Counted from the first letter of the stretch, positions 35,918 to 45,870 are shown. The stretch: 64,000 nt of DNA from Thermobrachium celere DSM 8682 (GCF_000430995.1 NZ_HF952022.1:76655-140654), one strand, 5' to 3'. Notes: generated by a model from the letters alone, not told the origin. Translations and numbers: made by a program.

Positions 35918-37498
35918 ATGGAAGAAAGACGTGAAAATTGGGGGAGTAAGCTTGGGCTAATTTTGGCTATGGCAGGAAATGCAGTAGGACTTGGTAACTT
36001 CTGGAGATATCCATACCAAGCAGCAAAAAATGGTGGAGGAGCCTTCATGATTCCATATTTTGCTGCACTAATAATGCTCGGCATTCCCCTAATGCTTGTT
36101 GAATGGAACCAAGGACGTTATGGTGGGAAGTATGGACATGGTACTTTAGGACCAATGGTATATCTTCAAGCAAGAGAAGGTGTAAAGCCTAAGACAGCTG
36201 CAATTTTAGGTGCTATTGCAGGTATGTTTGCTTTTTCAGTTACAGTATTATTAAACAGCTATTATAATCATATAATTGGATGGACTCTTGGATATTCTTA
36301 TATGTCAGCAACAGGACAATATATGGACAAATCAATTAAGACAGGAGAATTCTTTGGTCAATATTTAACAAGCCCAGGAAGATCATTAATATTCTGGATT
36401 ATTGCAGTTGCAATATTAGGTATAGCTGTTATGCGTGGAGTTCAAAAGGGTATAGAAGCATGGGCAAAGGTTATGATGCCAACAATTTATGTGTTCGGTA
36501 TTATACTAATTATAAGAACTCTTACTCTATCTGCTCCTGTTAGACCAGACTGGACTCCTATTGCAGGTCTAGATTATATTTGGTCTCCAAAATGGAATGA
36601 ATTGAATGCTAAATCAGCTCTTGCAGCAGCAGGACAGATATTCTTCACATTATCACTTGGTATGGGAATTATACAAAACTATGCATCATACTTAAAACCA
36701 GATGATGATATAGTAGTATCAGGACTTGCAACAGTATCACTAAATGAGCTTGCGGAGGTTATATTAGGAGGAACAATTGCTATTCCAATATGCTATGCCT
36801 TCTTAGGACCAGAAGGACTAAGTGCAGGTGTTGGACTATCCTTTGTAGCTCTACCAAATATATTTAGAACTATGGCAGGTGGTAGAGTATTCGGAACATT
36901 ATGGTTCTTACTACTATACTTTGCAGGATTTACAAGTGCTATTGCGATGTACAACTATCTAGTTGCACTACTTGAAGAGGAAATGGGTGTAAAGAGACAA
37001 ATAGGTTCAGTTTTAGTATTTATCCTATACATTGTAATTGGTCTACCAGTTGCATTAGAACCAATCTTAACAAAGAAGGCAGAACTATTCTATCTAACTG
37101 AGCTTGATAACTGGGTAGGAAGTTACTTCCTAGTTGTTCTTGGACTACTTGAAGTTATAGTAACAGGATGGTTAATGGGAACTAAGGCATTAGACGAAAT
37201 GAATAGAGGAAGCTACTGGAAGGTACCAAACTGGTTCTTTAACCTATTTGTAAGGGTACTAGCACCTGTATACATCATTATACTTCTAGTATCATCAACA
37301 ATTAACTATGCTAAAGAAGGATACTTCAAGCTAGTTCCAGGCTTTGCAGAAAGCGTACCAGAACTTATTCCATGGGTACAAGGAGCAAGAGTTGTTCTAT
37401 TAGTTGTACTTGTTATAGGTTTTGTTCAATCCTATAGAAGCATAAGAAGAAAATATGCAGAAGAAATAGAAGCAGGAAAAGTTATTGTTGTGAGATAG
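35918..37498 (+). CDS. Sodium-dependent amino-acid symporter, NSS (SNF) family
   Basis: Na+-coupled amino-acid importer with the LeuT fold, 526 residues, about 12 membrane helices. Helix 1 shows the Na+/substrate-site wording GNAVGLGNFWRYPYQAAKNGGGAF and helix 6 the FTLSLGMGIIQNYASYL stretch. The length and the adjacent small MetS-like ORF fit the MetP branch (methionine/alanine), though substrate cannot be read from sequence alone. ATG follows AAAGGGGG. Codon choice is strongly A-ending, suggesting high expression. Confidence 0.93.
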   Translation: MEERRENWGSKLGLILAMAGNAVGLGNFWRYPYQAAKNGGGAFMIPYFAALIMLGIPLMLVEWNQGRYGGKYGHGTLGPMVYLQAREGVKPKTAAILGAIAGMFAFSVTVLLNSYYNHIIGWTLGYSYMSATGQYMDKSIKTGEFFGQYLTSPGRSLIFWIIAVAILGIAVMRGVQKGIEAWAKVMMPTIYVFGIILIIRTLTLSAPVRPDWTPIAGLDYIWSPKWNELNAKSALAAAGQIFFTLSLGMGIIQNYASYLKPDDDIVVSGLATVSLNELAEVILGGTIAIPICYAFLGPEGLSAGVGLSFVALPNIFRTMAGGRVFGTLWFLLLYFAGFTSAIAMYNYLVALLEEEMGVKRQIGSVLVFILYIVIGLPVALEPILTKKAELFYLTELDNWVGSYFLVVLGLLEVIVTGWLMGTKALDEMNRGSYWKVPNWFFNLFVRVLAPVYIIILLVSSTINYAKEGYFKLVPGFAESVPELIPWVQGARVVLLVVLVIGFVQSYRSIRRKYAEEIEAGKVIVVR

Positions 37499-37508
37499 GA
37501 GGGGTATT

Positions 37509-37607
37509 ATGTCAGGTGGAGCTCTTGCTTTTATGATAGTAGCCTGGGGAATTATATTAGCAGCTTGTTATGTTACAATGTCAGCACTGTTAAAAAATAG
37601 CAAATAA
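37509..37607 (+). CDS. MetS-like NSS transporter small subunit (32 residues)
   Basis: A 32-codon ORF ten bases after the symporter stop, with a GGAGGGG ribosome binding site and a terminator behind it. It reads MSGGALAFMIVAWGIILAACY and then a short polar tail ending LLKNSK, i.e. one transmembrane helix. Small one-helix partners of NSS carriers (MetS with MetP in Corynebacterium; shorter forms in Firmicutes) have this position and layout. It probably forms a complex with the symporter. Confidence 0.85.
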   Translation: MSGGALAFMIVAWGIILAACYVTMSALLKNSK

Positions 37608-37621
37608 CAATTGAAAAAAAT

Positions 37622-37665
37622 ACAGGAATGGTTTAAAATATTATTTAACCATTCCTGTTAATTTT
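37622..37665 (+). terminator. Terminator of the NSS symporter operon
   Basis: ACAGGAATGGTT (37622-37633) and AACCATTCCTGT (37647-37658), then TAATTTTTAT. Confidence 0.82.
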
Positions 37666-37720
37666 TATAATATTAAGTAAATTTGATTGTAAATTACTCT
37701 AGAGATGATGGGGTGAAAAT

Positions 37721-38377
37721 ATGCAGATTGTAGCTATATTGAAGAGTTTAAATGACAAATTAATTAAATTACAAATTAGTGATAAAAAGAAAAGGGTATA
37801 TGTTAAGGAAATAGAAAATTTAATAGATAGATATGCAAAATTAGATATAGATACAAAGAATGAAGTGTATCAGTCGTTAGTAAGGAAGGGTAAAGAAGTA
37901 CAAAAAAATTTAAATGCATTGGAGATTGAAAATTATTTAAGATACTGTCAAGCGGCACTGTATGATTTTGAAGGTAATTTAAAACCTTTAAGCCATATAT
38001 TTAGGGCCTTTTTGTTAACATCAATACTTTTTATGATACTAGCTCCACAATTTTTAGGCCCAATACTTCCACTAGTATTTATATTACCAATATTTCTTGG
38101 CATAAAAGGGTTAAAAAAGAGAAGTTCAACTGGACTTACACTAGCGCTATCTGTTTTACCAATAGGACTTTTAACATCAGTTATATGGATAAAAAATTCT
38201 ATTTTAGCTTTTAATGAAGGAAATGTATTTTTTGAAGAGCTAGCAAAGGTATATAAATTAAGTTTAAGTGCAACAAAGGGTATATTTACAACATTTGTAA
38301 TTCTTTCTATTTTACTTGGATTTGCTTCGATTTATACTTTCATAATGGGTGTAAGACATAAAAAGATGTTTGTCTGA
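37721..38377 (+). CDS. Hypothetical membrane protein
   Basis: 218 residues, not recognised. Residues 1-85 are a charged, helical cytoplasmic-type region (ISDKKKRVYVKEIENLIDRY). About four hydrophobic segments follow: RAFLLTSILFMILAPQFLG, ILPLVFILPIFLGI, LTLALSVLPIGLLTSVIW and a C-terminal helix before VRHKKMFV. The reading frame has a GATGGGGTGA ribosome binding site and lies 32 bases upstream of the diguanylate cyclase gene on the same strand, so co-transcription is likely. Confidence 0.7.
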   Translation: MQIVAILKSLNDKLIKLQISDKKKRVYVKEIENLIDRYAKLDIDTKNEVYQSLVRKGKEVQKNLNALEIENYLRYCQAALYDFEGNLKPLSHIFRAFLLTSILFMILAPQFLGPILPLVFILPIFLGIKGLKKRSSTGLTLALSVLPIGLLTSVIWIKNSILAFNEGNVFFEELAKVYKLSLSATKGIFTTFVILSILLGFASIYTFIMGVRHKKMFV

Positions 38378-38409
38378 TTAAATTACGATGTCTTTAGGAG
38401 AAGGTTGGG

Positions 38410-40089
38410 ATGAATAGAAGGTATAGCAATTTAATGTTAATTTTAGGAATTATACTATTTCTTAATTCTTTAAGGTTTTTCAACCTTACTTTATCTAATG
38501 AAGTAGTTTTTTGGATTGCAGTTTTATCTGCTGTAATCATGGATTTATCCCTCCTATATATTGGGGAATTAAAGGTTGAATTTACAGAAACAATAACTGT
38601 ATTTATATACTTATTTTTTGGGGTATATGTAGCGATTGTTTTTGAATTTATATATACCCTTTTAGGTTCTGTTTTAAGTTATTTTATTATTAAACGTAAA
38701 TTTGAATTTAGTAGACATTTGTTGAATGCATCAATGTTTTCGTTAATAACTTTTTTATCTGGTAATTTTGTTAATTATATAAGAATGAATATACGTGTAC
38801 CTTATATAACAACTTTAATTATTTCAGCCTTGTTGTTTGATTTTGTATTTTTAGTTCTAAATATTATTTTTATAACTATCGATAAAACTTTAGAGGATAA
38901 GGAATTCTTCTCAATAAAGAACTTTGACCTAGATATTATATTGATTAATTTAATTGTTTCTACTGTACTTTCAGTTATTTTATATGTTATATATGGTGCT
39001 ATAGGATTATCGGGTTTAATTTTGGTTTTTGGGGTGTTAATTATTACTCATTATGTTTTTTACTTGTATAATAAATTGAATTTTAAAGCAGTTTTAATTA
39101 AGAAGCTTCTTAATGCTACTGAGGATATAATTAAATATGGTGATTTAAAGGAAAAGAGTGATCACTTGCTTTTAAATTTAAAAGAGATAATACCATATGA
39201 AATTGCTTCTTTGTATTTTTTTGATTCAAAGAATGATGAAACATCTTTTCCAATTTCCTATTATTCATCATATCCTATAGATATTGGAGATTTAAGTATA
39301 GATCTTAAAAGTGGAGTTACATTTAAGGTTGTAAGTAAAGGAAGTATATATGTAAGCAAAAATATAAAAAAGGATAGCAATATTAAAATTACAGGAAGAC
39401 TTTTTACTCTGATTGATGCGGCGGTATTTGTTCCTATTAAAATTGATAATGATATTAGGGGATTAATATTTATAGGTGGAAAGTCTAATTTAGTAGATTT
39501 TCTTTCTCAGGATACAAATGACATACTAAATATTTTATCAAGGCAGATGTCTCTTGCATTGTTAAATTATGATTATATGTCAGCAATTAAAAAAGAGGCT
39601 GAAACAGATGCACTAACAGGATTGAATAATAGAAGGGTATTTGATAAAGAAATAAATAATCTTGTTAAGTTGAATAATAGATTCTCTTTAGTTATATATG
39701 ATATAGATGATTTTAAAAAGGTTAACGATACCTATGGACATTTAGTAGGAGATGCAGTTTTAAAACATGTAGCTAATATAGTGAAACGTTCGGTTAGAAA
39801 AACGGATATTGTATGTAGGTACGGTGGAGAAGAGATAGTTATATTATTTAAGGACTTATCTAAAGAGGATGCGTATATAATTTCTGAAAGAATAAGAAAA
39901 CAAATTGAGTTTTCTCAAGTATTTGTTTTTGGTAGGGTAGTTAAGATTACTGTTTCAGGAGGGGTAGCGTCCTTCCCTGAAGATGGAAAGACTTCAAAAG
40001 AGATAATAGAAAAGGCTGATGAAATACTGTACAGTGAATGTAAAAATAAGGGTAAGAATAGGGTTTGTATGTATCCAAATATGGTGTAA
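38410..40089 (+). CDS. Membrane diguanylate cyclase (GAF-GGDEF)
   Basis: 559 residues. The first ~235 carry six or seven membrane helices of MASE/5TM type, followed by a GAF-like sensor (about 255-390) and a GGDEF domain (about 395-555) beginning ETDALTGLNNRRVFDKEI. The active-site loop is RYGGEEIVILF, a functional GGEE(F/I) variant, so it should make c-di-GMP from GTP. No RxxD inhibitory site is evident directly upstream of the loop. A PilZ receptor lies at 51.3 kb. ATG follows AGGAGAAGG. Confidence 0.92.
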   Translation: MNRRYSNLMLILGIILFLNSLRFFNLTLSNEVVFWIAVLSAVIMDLSLLYIGELKVEFTETITVFIYLFFGVYVAIVFEFIYTLLGSVLSYFIIKRKFEFSRHLLNASMFSLITFLSGNFVNYIRMNIRVPYITTLIISALLFDFVFLVLNIIFITIDKTLEDKEFFSIKNFDLDIILINLIVSTVLSVILYVIYGAIGLSGLILVFGVLIITHYVFYLYNKLNFKAVLIKKLLNATEDIIKYGDLKEKSDHLLLNLKEIIPYEIASLYFFDSKNDETSFPISYYSSYPIDIGDLSIDLKSGVTFKVVSKGSIYVSKNIKKDSNIKITGRLFTLIDAAVFVPIKIDNDIRGLIFIGGKSNLVDFLSQDTNDILNILSRQMSLALLNYDYMSAIKKEAETDALTGLNNRRVFDKEINNLVKLNNRFSLVIYDIDDFKKVNDTYGHLVGDAVLKHVANIVKRSVRKTDIVCRYGGEEIVILFKDLSKEDAYIISERIRKQIEFSQVFVFGRVVKITVSGGVASFPEDGKTSKEIIEKADEILYSECKNKGKNRVCMYPNMV

Positions 40090-40163
40090 AATTTATAATA
40101 AGTTAATAAATAAAAATGGAAAATTTATGTATAATATATATAGGAATAGAAAGGGGGAAGAAT

Positions 40164-40844
40164 ATGGTTGTAAAAATAAAGGCATTATTAATGGATGCAT
40201 ATAAAGATTATAAAAATGTAGCTATTAGACTTATGCTACTTATGTCTATAGCTGTTCAATCAAAGATATATGTGCTTTTAAATAACTACAGAGGAAAAGT
40301 ATATCATATTCAATCCCCCATAGATCTAATAATACCCTTTAATAAATATTTTGTTATACCTTATTTATTCTGGTATATTTATTTAGGATTTATATTTTTC
40401 TACTATGCAGTTTATGATGAAAAGAAATATTATAAATTATTAGCGGGCGTAAATGTAGGAATGATGATCTGCTTTATTATATATTATTTTTTCCCAACAT
40501 ATGTCCCAAGGCCCAATGTTTATGGTGAAGATATTTTTTCGGATTTAATGAGGTTTATTTATAAAAAGGATAATCCTTATAATTGTTTTCCAAGCATACA
40601 TGTTTTAGATTCAGTATTGTTTGCGGTATATGTAAATAAAGATGAATTTATTGAGCTCAAATATAAGTTATATTCATCTGCTATATCCTTTTCTATAATA
40701 ATATCAACTATGTTTGTAAAGCAGCATTATTTTTATGATGCTGTATCAGCGACTATTTTAGCTTATTCTATATACGTGGTATTTAACTATAGAGAATTTG
40801 TTGAATTCTTTAAAAGAAGAGTATTTGCTTATATAAAAGAATAG
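40164..40844 (+). CDS. PAP2-like membrane phosphatase
   Basis: 226-residue integral membrane protein of the phosphatidic-acid phosphatase 2 superfamily, closest in layout to the inositolphosphotransferase-like branch. Five or six hydrophobic segments; PAP2 motif residues in PRPNVYG, NCFPSIHVLDS (PSxH) and VKQHYFYDAVSA (xHxxxD). The start is ATG at 40164, after GGGGGAAG; a longer frame from 40116 has no ribosome binding site. The physiological lipid substrate is unknown. Confidence 0.82.
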   Translation: MVVKIKALLMDAYKDYKNVAIRLMLLMSIAVQSKIYVLLNNYRGKVYHIQSPIDLIIPFNKYFVIPYLFWYIYLGFIFFYYAVYDEKKYYKLLAGVNVGMMICFIIYYFFPTYVPRPNVYGEDIFSDLMRFIYKKDNPYNCFPSIHVLDSVLFAVYVNKDEFIELKYKLYSSAISFSIIISTMFVKQHYFYDAVSATILAYSIYVVFNYREFVEFFKRRVFAYIKE

Positions 40845-40868
40845 CACGCAAAGAACGTGCTATTCTAT
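40839..40868. terminator. Bidirectional terminator PAP2 / SpoIID-like
   Basis: GAATAGCACG (40839-40848) and CGTGCTATTC (40856-40865) around CAAAGAA. Confidence 0.8.
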
Positions 40869-42722
40869 TTTTATGGTATTTAAATCTGCAAATTCAATAT
40901 CCTTATAGAATGTAGTAAGAATTGTTCTATAGTCTTTTCCTATTCTTGAGCTTTCTATTAACCCATATTGGCTCATTCCAACTCCATGACCGTATCCTCC
41001 GCCATAAATTGTAATAGAAGTTAATCTATTAGATTTGAATTCTCTATCGATACTAAAAAAGGCAGAAGGAAGGCTTTCGAAATTTTTAATCGGTTCACCG
41101 CGAAGTCTGGTTAAAAGAATTTTATCCATTGTTTTTAAAGGTGTAACTAATTTTTTTATTATCCTTGAGCCAACTATTTTATAAGTTCCTGTTTCAGAAA
41201 TAATAGTAAGCTCACTGACTAAACCAGAAGGAGTATGTTTTGATATATAAATATCTTGAATTTGACCAATTCCTTGGGGTGATATTTTTGTTTTAATATA
41301 TATGTTAAATAACCATTTCTTTTTAAAGGATGTTGGAGAATTTAAGTAAGATTCATATATATTTTGATTTATTATTGTGTTTAGCTGTTTTGAAGATAGT
41401 GTATATTTCCATCTAAAATATGGTGAGGCAGAATCAATTGCATTTACTGTCCAGTCTTTAAAGAAGCTTAATGCATCTACATCATTTGTTAAATCCTTTA
41501 TTTGTTTGTCTGTAAAATTGTTAAAGGTTAAGTAAGGTTTTGAAGTTTTATCTGACCAAACTTCATCGTATGATGCACCAAATCCACAGGATGTAGAATA
41601 ATATTTTGCATCTATTATTTTATTTTTATAGGTCATAACTAAATTTTGAGTGCTTTGTACAGCTTCTTTAACTAGATCATTTGTAGGTTGACTGTTGTAT
41701 ACTTGTGACAAAGTTGAATCATCCACATGAAAACCATATCCTTCAAATCTTCCAGATAGCATGTCAGATATTGCATATGTTCTTGCTGCTATTGCTTGAG
41801 CTTTATAGCCCTCTATTCCTGCAGAATAAGGAACTTCTGAAGGAACTACAAATCGTATATAATCTTCCATTTGTACTACATTTATTATATTAAAACCTTC
41901 AGAGTTAAGTTTTATTTCCAAATATCCAGGATAAGTTGGGATGTAGCTTATATTGTTAATCTGTTTTTCCATGTATAATAGTGAATTTTTAACTCCAAAT
42001 ACTTTAACTGGTCTGTTTGTTTCTAGTAATTTTGAAATTAACTTTCCTTCTTTATCTAGCACATTTAAAACCAATACTTCTTTTTTAAATGTTATTTGAA
42101 GTTTATTTTCTTTTGGTATATTGTAATTTTGATCATCTGCTATTAATTCTAATCCTCTTTTTGAATATAGCCTTACTTCACCGTGATTGTAATTAGAATT
42201 ATTGTTTTGAGAAATGCCAACTCTTATAGTATCGAGTTTAGGTGGAGATTCTATTACAATCAATTGAATTTTGTTCTGTGAATTAAAATAATACTTATAT
42301 CCGGAATTTCCGACGACAAAGAAGTTTTTTGATACTTTTTGGGGTTTACCATCCTTTAAAAATATAAAACTTAACGTTTTTTCTTTACTGTATTTTGTAT
42401 CATTAATTTCTATTACATCACCTTTAAGAGAATTAAATGTGCCGTCTATAAATTTTGCAGGAGTTATTTCTTTGATGAATATACCTTTAAATTTTATGTT
42501 ATAGCACTGCACTTGAGGGTTAAATTTATCCTTTGGAATGGAAAGGCTTTTAGAATCATTTCCTATGAATAACTCAACATCGTAGTTCTTCTTTTTTTCC
42601 TTAAAGCTTACTACTAAGCCACATTCAATAGACTGTTCTTTGTAAAAAAGGAAGTAATATACCATATATAAAATGCAAGTAATAATTATAAAAAATAATA
42701 AATATCTTTTAATTTTCTTCAA
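40860..42722 (-). CDS. SpoIID/LytB-domain protein
   Basis: 620 residues with one N-terminal transmembrane segment (YLLFFIIITCILYMVYYFLF) and a large extracytoplasmic part. The SpoIID domain (about 285-610) holds VVQMEDYIRFVVPSEVPYS, KAQAIAARTYA, YYSTSCGFGA and the C-terminal GGGYGHGVGMSQYG. SpoIID is a lytic transglycosylase that trims denuded glycan during engulfment; this protein is nearly twice as long as SpoIID (about 340), with ~270 extra residues of beta-rich sequence before the domain, like other clostridial SpoIID/LytB proteins. The start is TTG at 42722 after GGGGTGGTG. Confidence 0.88.
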   Translation of the reverse strand: MKKIKRYLLFFIIITCILYMVYYFLFYKEQSIECGLVVSFKEKKKNYDVELFIGNDSKSLSIPKDKFNPQVQCYNIKFKGIFIKEITPAKFIDGTFNSLKGDVIEINDTKYSKEKTLSFIFLKDGKPQKVSKNFFVVGNSGYKYYFNSQNKIQLIVIESPPKLDTIRVGISQNNNSNYNHGEVRLYSKRGLELIADDQNYNIPKENKLQITFKKEVLVLNVLDKEGKLISKLLETNRPVKVFGVKNSLLYMEKQINNISYIPTYPGYLEIKLNSEGFNIINVVQMEDYIRFVVPSEVPYSAGIEGYKAQAIAARTYAISDMLSGRFEGYGFHVDDSTLSQVYNSQPTNDLVKEAVQSTQNLVMTYKNKIIDAKYYSTSCGFGASYDEVWSDKTSKPYLTFNNFTDKQIKDLTNDVDALSFFKDWTVNAIDSASPYFRWKYTLSSKQLNTIINQNIYESYLNSPTSFKKKWLFNIYIKTKISPQGIGQIQDIYISKHTPSGLVSELTIISETGTYKIVGSRIIKKLVTPLKTMDKILLTRLRGEPIKNFESLPSAFFSIDREFKSNRLTSITIYGGGYGHGVGMSQYGLIESSRIGKDYRTILTTFYKDIEFADLNTIKIE

Positions 42723-42734
42723 AAAACACCACCC

Positions 42735-43559
42735 CTATCTGATGATGCCACTTACTGCAGTAACTTCTAAACCTATTTTTTCAAGTTCGTTTATAAGTAT
42801 ATTTATTCCAATAGAATCTGATGGCATATGCCCAGCTACTATTACGTTTCCAATGTTTTGTTCTATGACTGCATCTCTTACATCATCAGGCATATGCATG
42901 CAGATGATTGTTCCTACTCCTGCATCAAAATAAGCTTTAAATACATTTTTACCTCCATTTGTTCCACCGGCCATAAGTACAGCTATTTTACCAGCATAGT
43001 CATCTTGTGAACCTACTCTTATTACAGGTTTTACTGGAGATTTTTGATATTCTGGTATTTCCATTAGTACATCTAATACATTTTTTAAGGTGGCTTTTGG
43101 GTTGTTGTTAAGCCTACTATTTATATGGTTTTGAACAAAGTTTTCTGTAATGATATCACAAGGCATATGTATGTTCATATATGGCATATTTAATAGCTTT
43201 GCAAAGGATTGTACCCTATCGAAATTTCTTGGGTGGGATGCTCTTTCTAAAGAATTTATTTTTTCTCTTAGGGCCTTTTGTGCTTTATTTATAGGAACTC
43301 CAAACTCAACCATTTTATCTATTTGCCTATTTAATACATGGTGAAAGTTAATATCGGGCATACCTGTATGAGGATGATGGCTTATTACAAGATCATATCC
43401 TAGTTCTTTTGCTAAAAGAAGCTCTGGAGTATCCATATCTATACCAATAAGTACTTTTTTAATATTATTACCTTCTACAATTATTCCTGAATCATGAGGT
43501 ATTTCATCAAGTCCTGCAAGTTTTAAAGCAAGGTTCATAATATCAGAAGTAGAAACCAT
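42735..43559 (-). CDS. Nif3-like dinuclear metal-centre protein
   Basis: 274-residue member of the Nif3/YqfO (GTP cyclohydrolase I type 2 homolog) family, toroidal hexamers with a two-metal site. Metal ligand motifs are visible as ISHHPHTGMP near residue 60-70 and the C-terminal VAGHMPSDSIGINIL. The activity of the family is unclear, and the GTP cyclohydrolase name is an old transfer. ATG at 43559 follows AAAGGAGGTC. It ends 12 bases before the SpoIID-like start on the same strand, so the two are probably one transcript. Confidence 0.82.
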   Translation of the reverse strand: MVSTSDIMNLALKLAGLDEIPHDSGIIVEGNNIKKVLIGIDMDTPELLLAKELGYDLVISHHPHTGMPDINFHHVLNRQIDKMVEFGVPINKAQKALREKINSLERASHPRNFDRVQSFAKLLNMPYMNIHMPCDIITENFVQNHINSRLNNNPKATLKNVLDVLMEIPEYQKSPVKPVIRVGSQDDYAGKIAVLMAGGTNGGKNVFKAYFDAGVGTIICMHMPDDVRDAVIEQNIGNVIVAGHMPSDSIGINILINELEKIGLEVTAVSGIIR

Positions 43560-43670
43560 AAAAAGACCTCCTTTTAGATATTCCTATATAATTTTACCAA
43601 ATATTTAGTGTAATTAACAGTTAATTTCAAGAATAAAATTTAAAAGAATTATTAAATGGGAGGAGTTTCT

Positions 43671-44693
43671 GTGAAGGAGGAATTAAAAGTTGCTGCAGTT
43701 TTTATAGGAACAATAATAGGAGCAGGTTTAGCATCAGGTCAAGAGATACTTCAGTTTTTTTCAAGATTTGGTAGAGGCAGTTTTATTGGTATTCTAATTT
43801 GTTTTATACTCTACATATTATTATCCTTTATATTTATAAATATGGCATATAAAAAAAGATTCAATAGTTATAACGACCTTGTAGACTATTGTTTAGGGAA
43901 AAAACTGGGGTTTATAGCTGATTGGATCATAACTATATTTATATTTTTTAGTAACACCATAATGATATCAGGTGGCGGAGCAATGCTTAATGAATATATT
44001 GGTATAGATAAAAGATATGGAATATTTATAATGGCAATTGTTTCTTTTTTGGTTGCTCTTTTCTCTACGAATGGAGTTATTGCAATAAACTCAATTATAG
44101 TTCCTCTATCAACCTTTATAGTTTTAATACTTGGATTTTTTGTTTTTGAAGAAAATAGTATTAATATAACACTTCCTTTATTTAATAATGAAAACGTATA
44201 TGGTTCAGCCATTATATATGCATGCTTTAATTTTATGACAGCGATAGGAGTTTTATATCCAATGGCTAGGGAAGTAAAAAGTAGGGAGAGTTTTGTTAAA
44301 GGGTGTATTTTAGGAAGTATTGTTTTAACACTGTTAGGTTTAATTATAAACTATAACATATTAACTTACTATCCAGCAAGTTTTAATAGTGAAATTCCCA
44401 ATTTATATGTGGCTAAAAATCATGGGCCTCTTTTACCTTTATATTTAACAGTTATTATATGGCTTGAGATGTTTACAACTGAAGTTGGGTGTTTATATAG
44501 TTTATCAAAGAGGATGCAAAACGTTTTAAATAAGAGTTATTTTTACTGTCTTTTAACTATACTTTTAATATCAATTCCATTTTCTTTTATTGGATTTTCA
44601 AACCTTATAAAAATGTTTTATCCGCCCTTTGGTTTAATAAGCATGTTAATACTTTTAATTGGAGTTATTAAGTATGTCATATTAAGAAAATAG
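43671..44693 (+). CDS. YkvI-like membrane transporter
   Basis: 340 residues, about ten membrane helices, opening VKEELKVAAVFIGTIIGAGLASGQEILQFFSRFG. The GxGxASGQE motif and length fit the YkvI family of LeuT-fold (APC superfamily) proteins, related to BCCT/NSS-type carriers; substrate unknown. The start is GTG at 43671, six or seven bases after GGGAGGAG; an ATG at 43656 lies upstream of that site and would give five extra residues. Divergent from the Nif3-like gene. Confidence 0.8.
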   Translation: MKEELKVAAVFIGTIIGAGLASGQEILQFFSRFGRGSFIGILICFILYILLSFIFINMAYKKRFNSYNDLVDYCLGKKLGFIADWIITIFIFFSNTIMISGGGAMLNEYIGIDKRYGIFIMAIVSFLVALFSTNGVIAINSIIVPLSTFIVLILGFFVFEENSINITLPLFNNENVYGSAIIYACFNFMTAIGVLYPMAREVKSRESFVKGCILGSIVLTLLGLIINYNILTYYPASFNSEIPNLYVAKNHGPLLPLYLTVIIWLEMFTTEVGCLYSLSKRMQNVLNKSYFYCLLTILLISIPFSFIGFSNLIKMFYPPFGLISMLILLIGVIKYVILRK

Positions 44694-44751
44694 AATTAAA
44701 AAAATATAACTACAAATACTAATTATAAAATACTAAAGATGGGTGATGTGT

Positions 44752-45870
44752 ATGAAAAGGTTAGTGTTTATTGTTTTAGCTATATTTATAATAGTTTTTC
44801 CTTCCTGTAGTAGTAAAAGTAAAAATGAAGAAAAGAAAAATGAAAATAAAGAACAGGTTATGAAGATAGACCAAAAGCAGGCATCAACTTTTATTGACAA
44901 CTATTTAAGATATGTTTTAAAGGGAGATTATTCAAACCTATCAGGATATTATAGTGAAAAGTTAAAATCATCAATACAGGAGGTTAAACCTCAATCTAAT
45001 CCAAGGCCTGTTGCGTTTAAGATTAGTGAAGGAGAATTTGAAAAGGATAAGGCTGAGTTTAAAGTGACTATATTTAATGCCTATGATAATAAGCCATATT
45101 TTTCAGTAGATTTTTTTAAATATGGCATTATAATGGAAAATGACAAAATGTTAATCGATTCCATAGACAAGGAAAACTCTATAGAAATATACGAACAGGA
45201 TAAAAGTTTATTTAAACGTGATAAAGATTCTGGTAAATCTGAAAAGATATTCACATTAAAGGATTTACCTCCTTTTGTTTATTCTAAACAGACAGTTCGC
45301 GAACAAAAATATCAGGTTCCAAAGCAGATGTTTGGACCATGTGCAGTAAGTGAAGATGGTAAGTCAATTTTAGTAAGTAGCATAGGTACAGATAGTTATT
45401 TAGGTTATATAAAAATAACAGAAACCAAAGAAGCATTCAAAGTGGCACAGGGAGAGGAGGAAAAAAAGCAGGATTCTGGAAAGGCACAAGGGGAAGAGGA
45501 ACAGACAAAAGAGGAGGAATCTAAAGAAACAAAAACAACTTTTACTATAAAGGATATAGACTTTTATTTCAATTCTACAATAACATCAATAATATTTTCT
45601 CCAAATGGTCAAAATTTGGTTGTAGAGGTTAAGGACAAGAATGGAATGTCTTATTTAAATTTATATAGTGTATCTGGTGAAAAATTAGATTTAAAACTTG
45701 AGAGAAGATTTCCTAAAGATAGATTTTCTTTAACTAAACCATATTTTGTGTCGGAAAATGAGGTAGTTTTTACAGTTATTCCGTCAAAAAATGCAACAGA
45801 TGAAGAGAGTAAATTAAAGGGAGATTGGATGGTAGAAATACAAAAAGGTGATATAAACCAGATAAAATAA
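44752..45870 (+). CDS. Putative lipoprotein of unknown function
   Basis: 372 residues. A hydrophobic signal (RLVFIVLAIFIIVF) ends in PSCSS, an imperfect lipobox with Cys19 as the likely lipidated residue, followed by a Lys/Glu-rich linker (SKNEEKKNENKEQ). The remainder is a mixed alpha/beta region with a very acidic insert (EEKKQDSGKAQGEEEQTKEEE, about residues 245-265) and a WD40/TolB-like stretch (TSIIFSPNGQNLVVEV) in the C-terminal part. No enzyme motif is seen. The start is ATG at 44752 behind GGGTGAT; GTG at 44743 is less likely. Confidence 0.72.
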   Translation: MKRLVFIVLAIFIIVFPSCSSKSKNEEKKNENKEQVMKIDQKQASTFIDNYLRYVLKGDYSNLSGYYSEKLKSSIQEVKPQSNPRPVAFKISEGEFEKDKAEFKVTIFNAYDNKPYFSVDFFKYGIIMENDKMLIDSIDKENSIEIYEQDKSLFKRDKDSGKSEKIFTLKDLPPFVYSKQTVREQKYQVPKQMFGPCAVSEDGKSILVSSIGTDSYLGYIKITETKEAFKVAQGEEEKKQDSGKAQGEEEQTKEEESKETKTTFTIKDIDFYFNSTITSIIFSPNGQNLVVEVKDKNGMSYLNLYSVSGEKLDLKLERRFPKDRFSLTKPYFVSENEVVFTVIPSKNATDEESKLKGDWMVEIQKGDINQIK

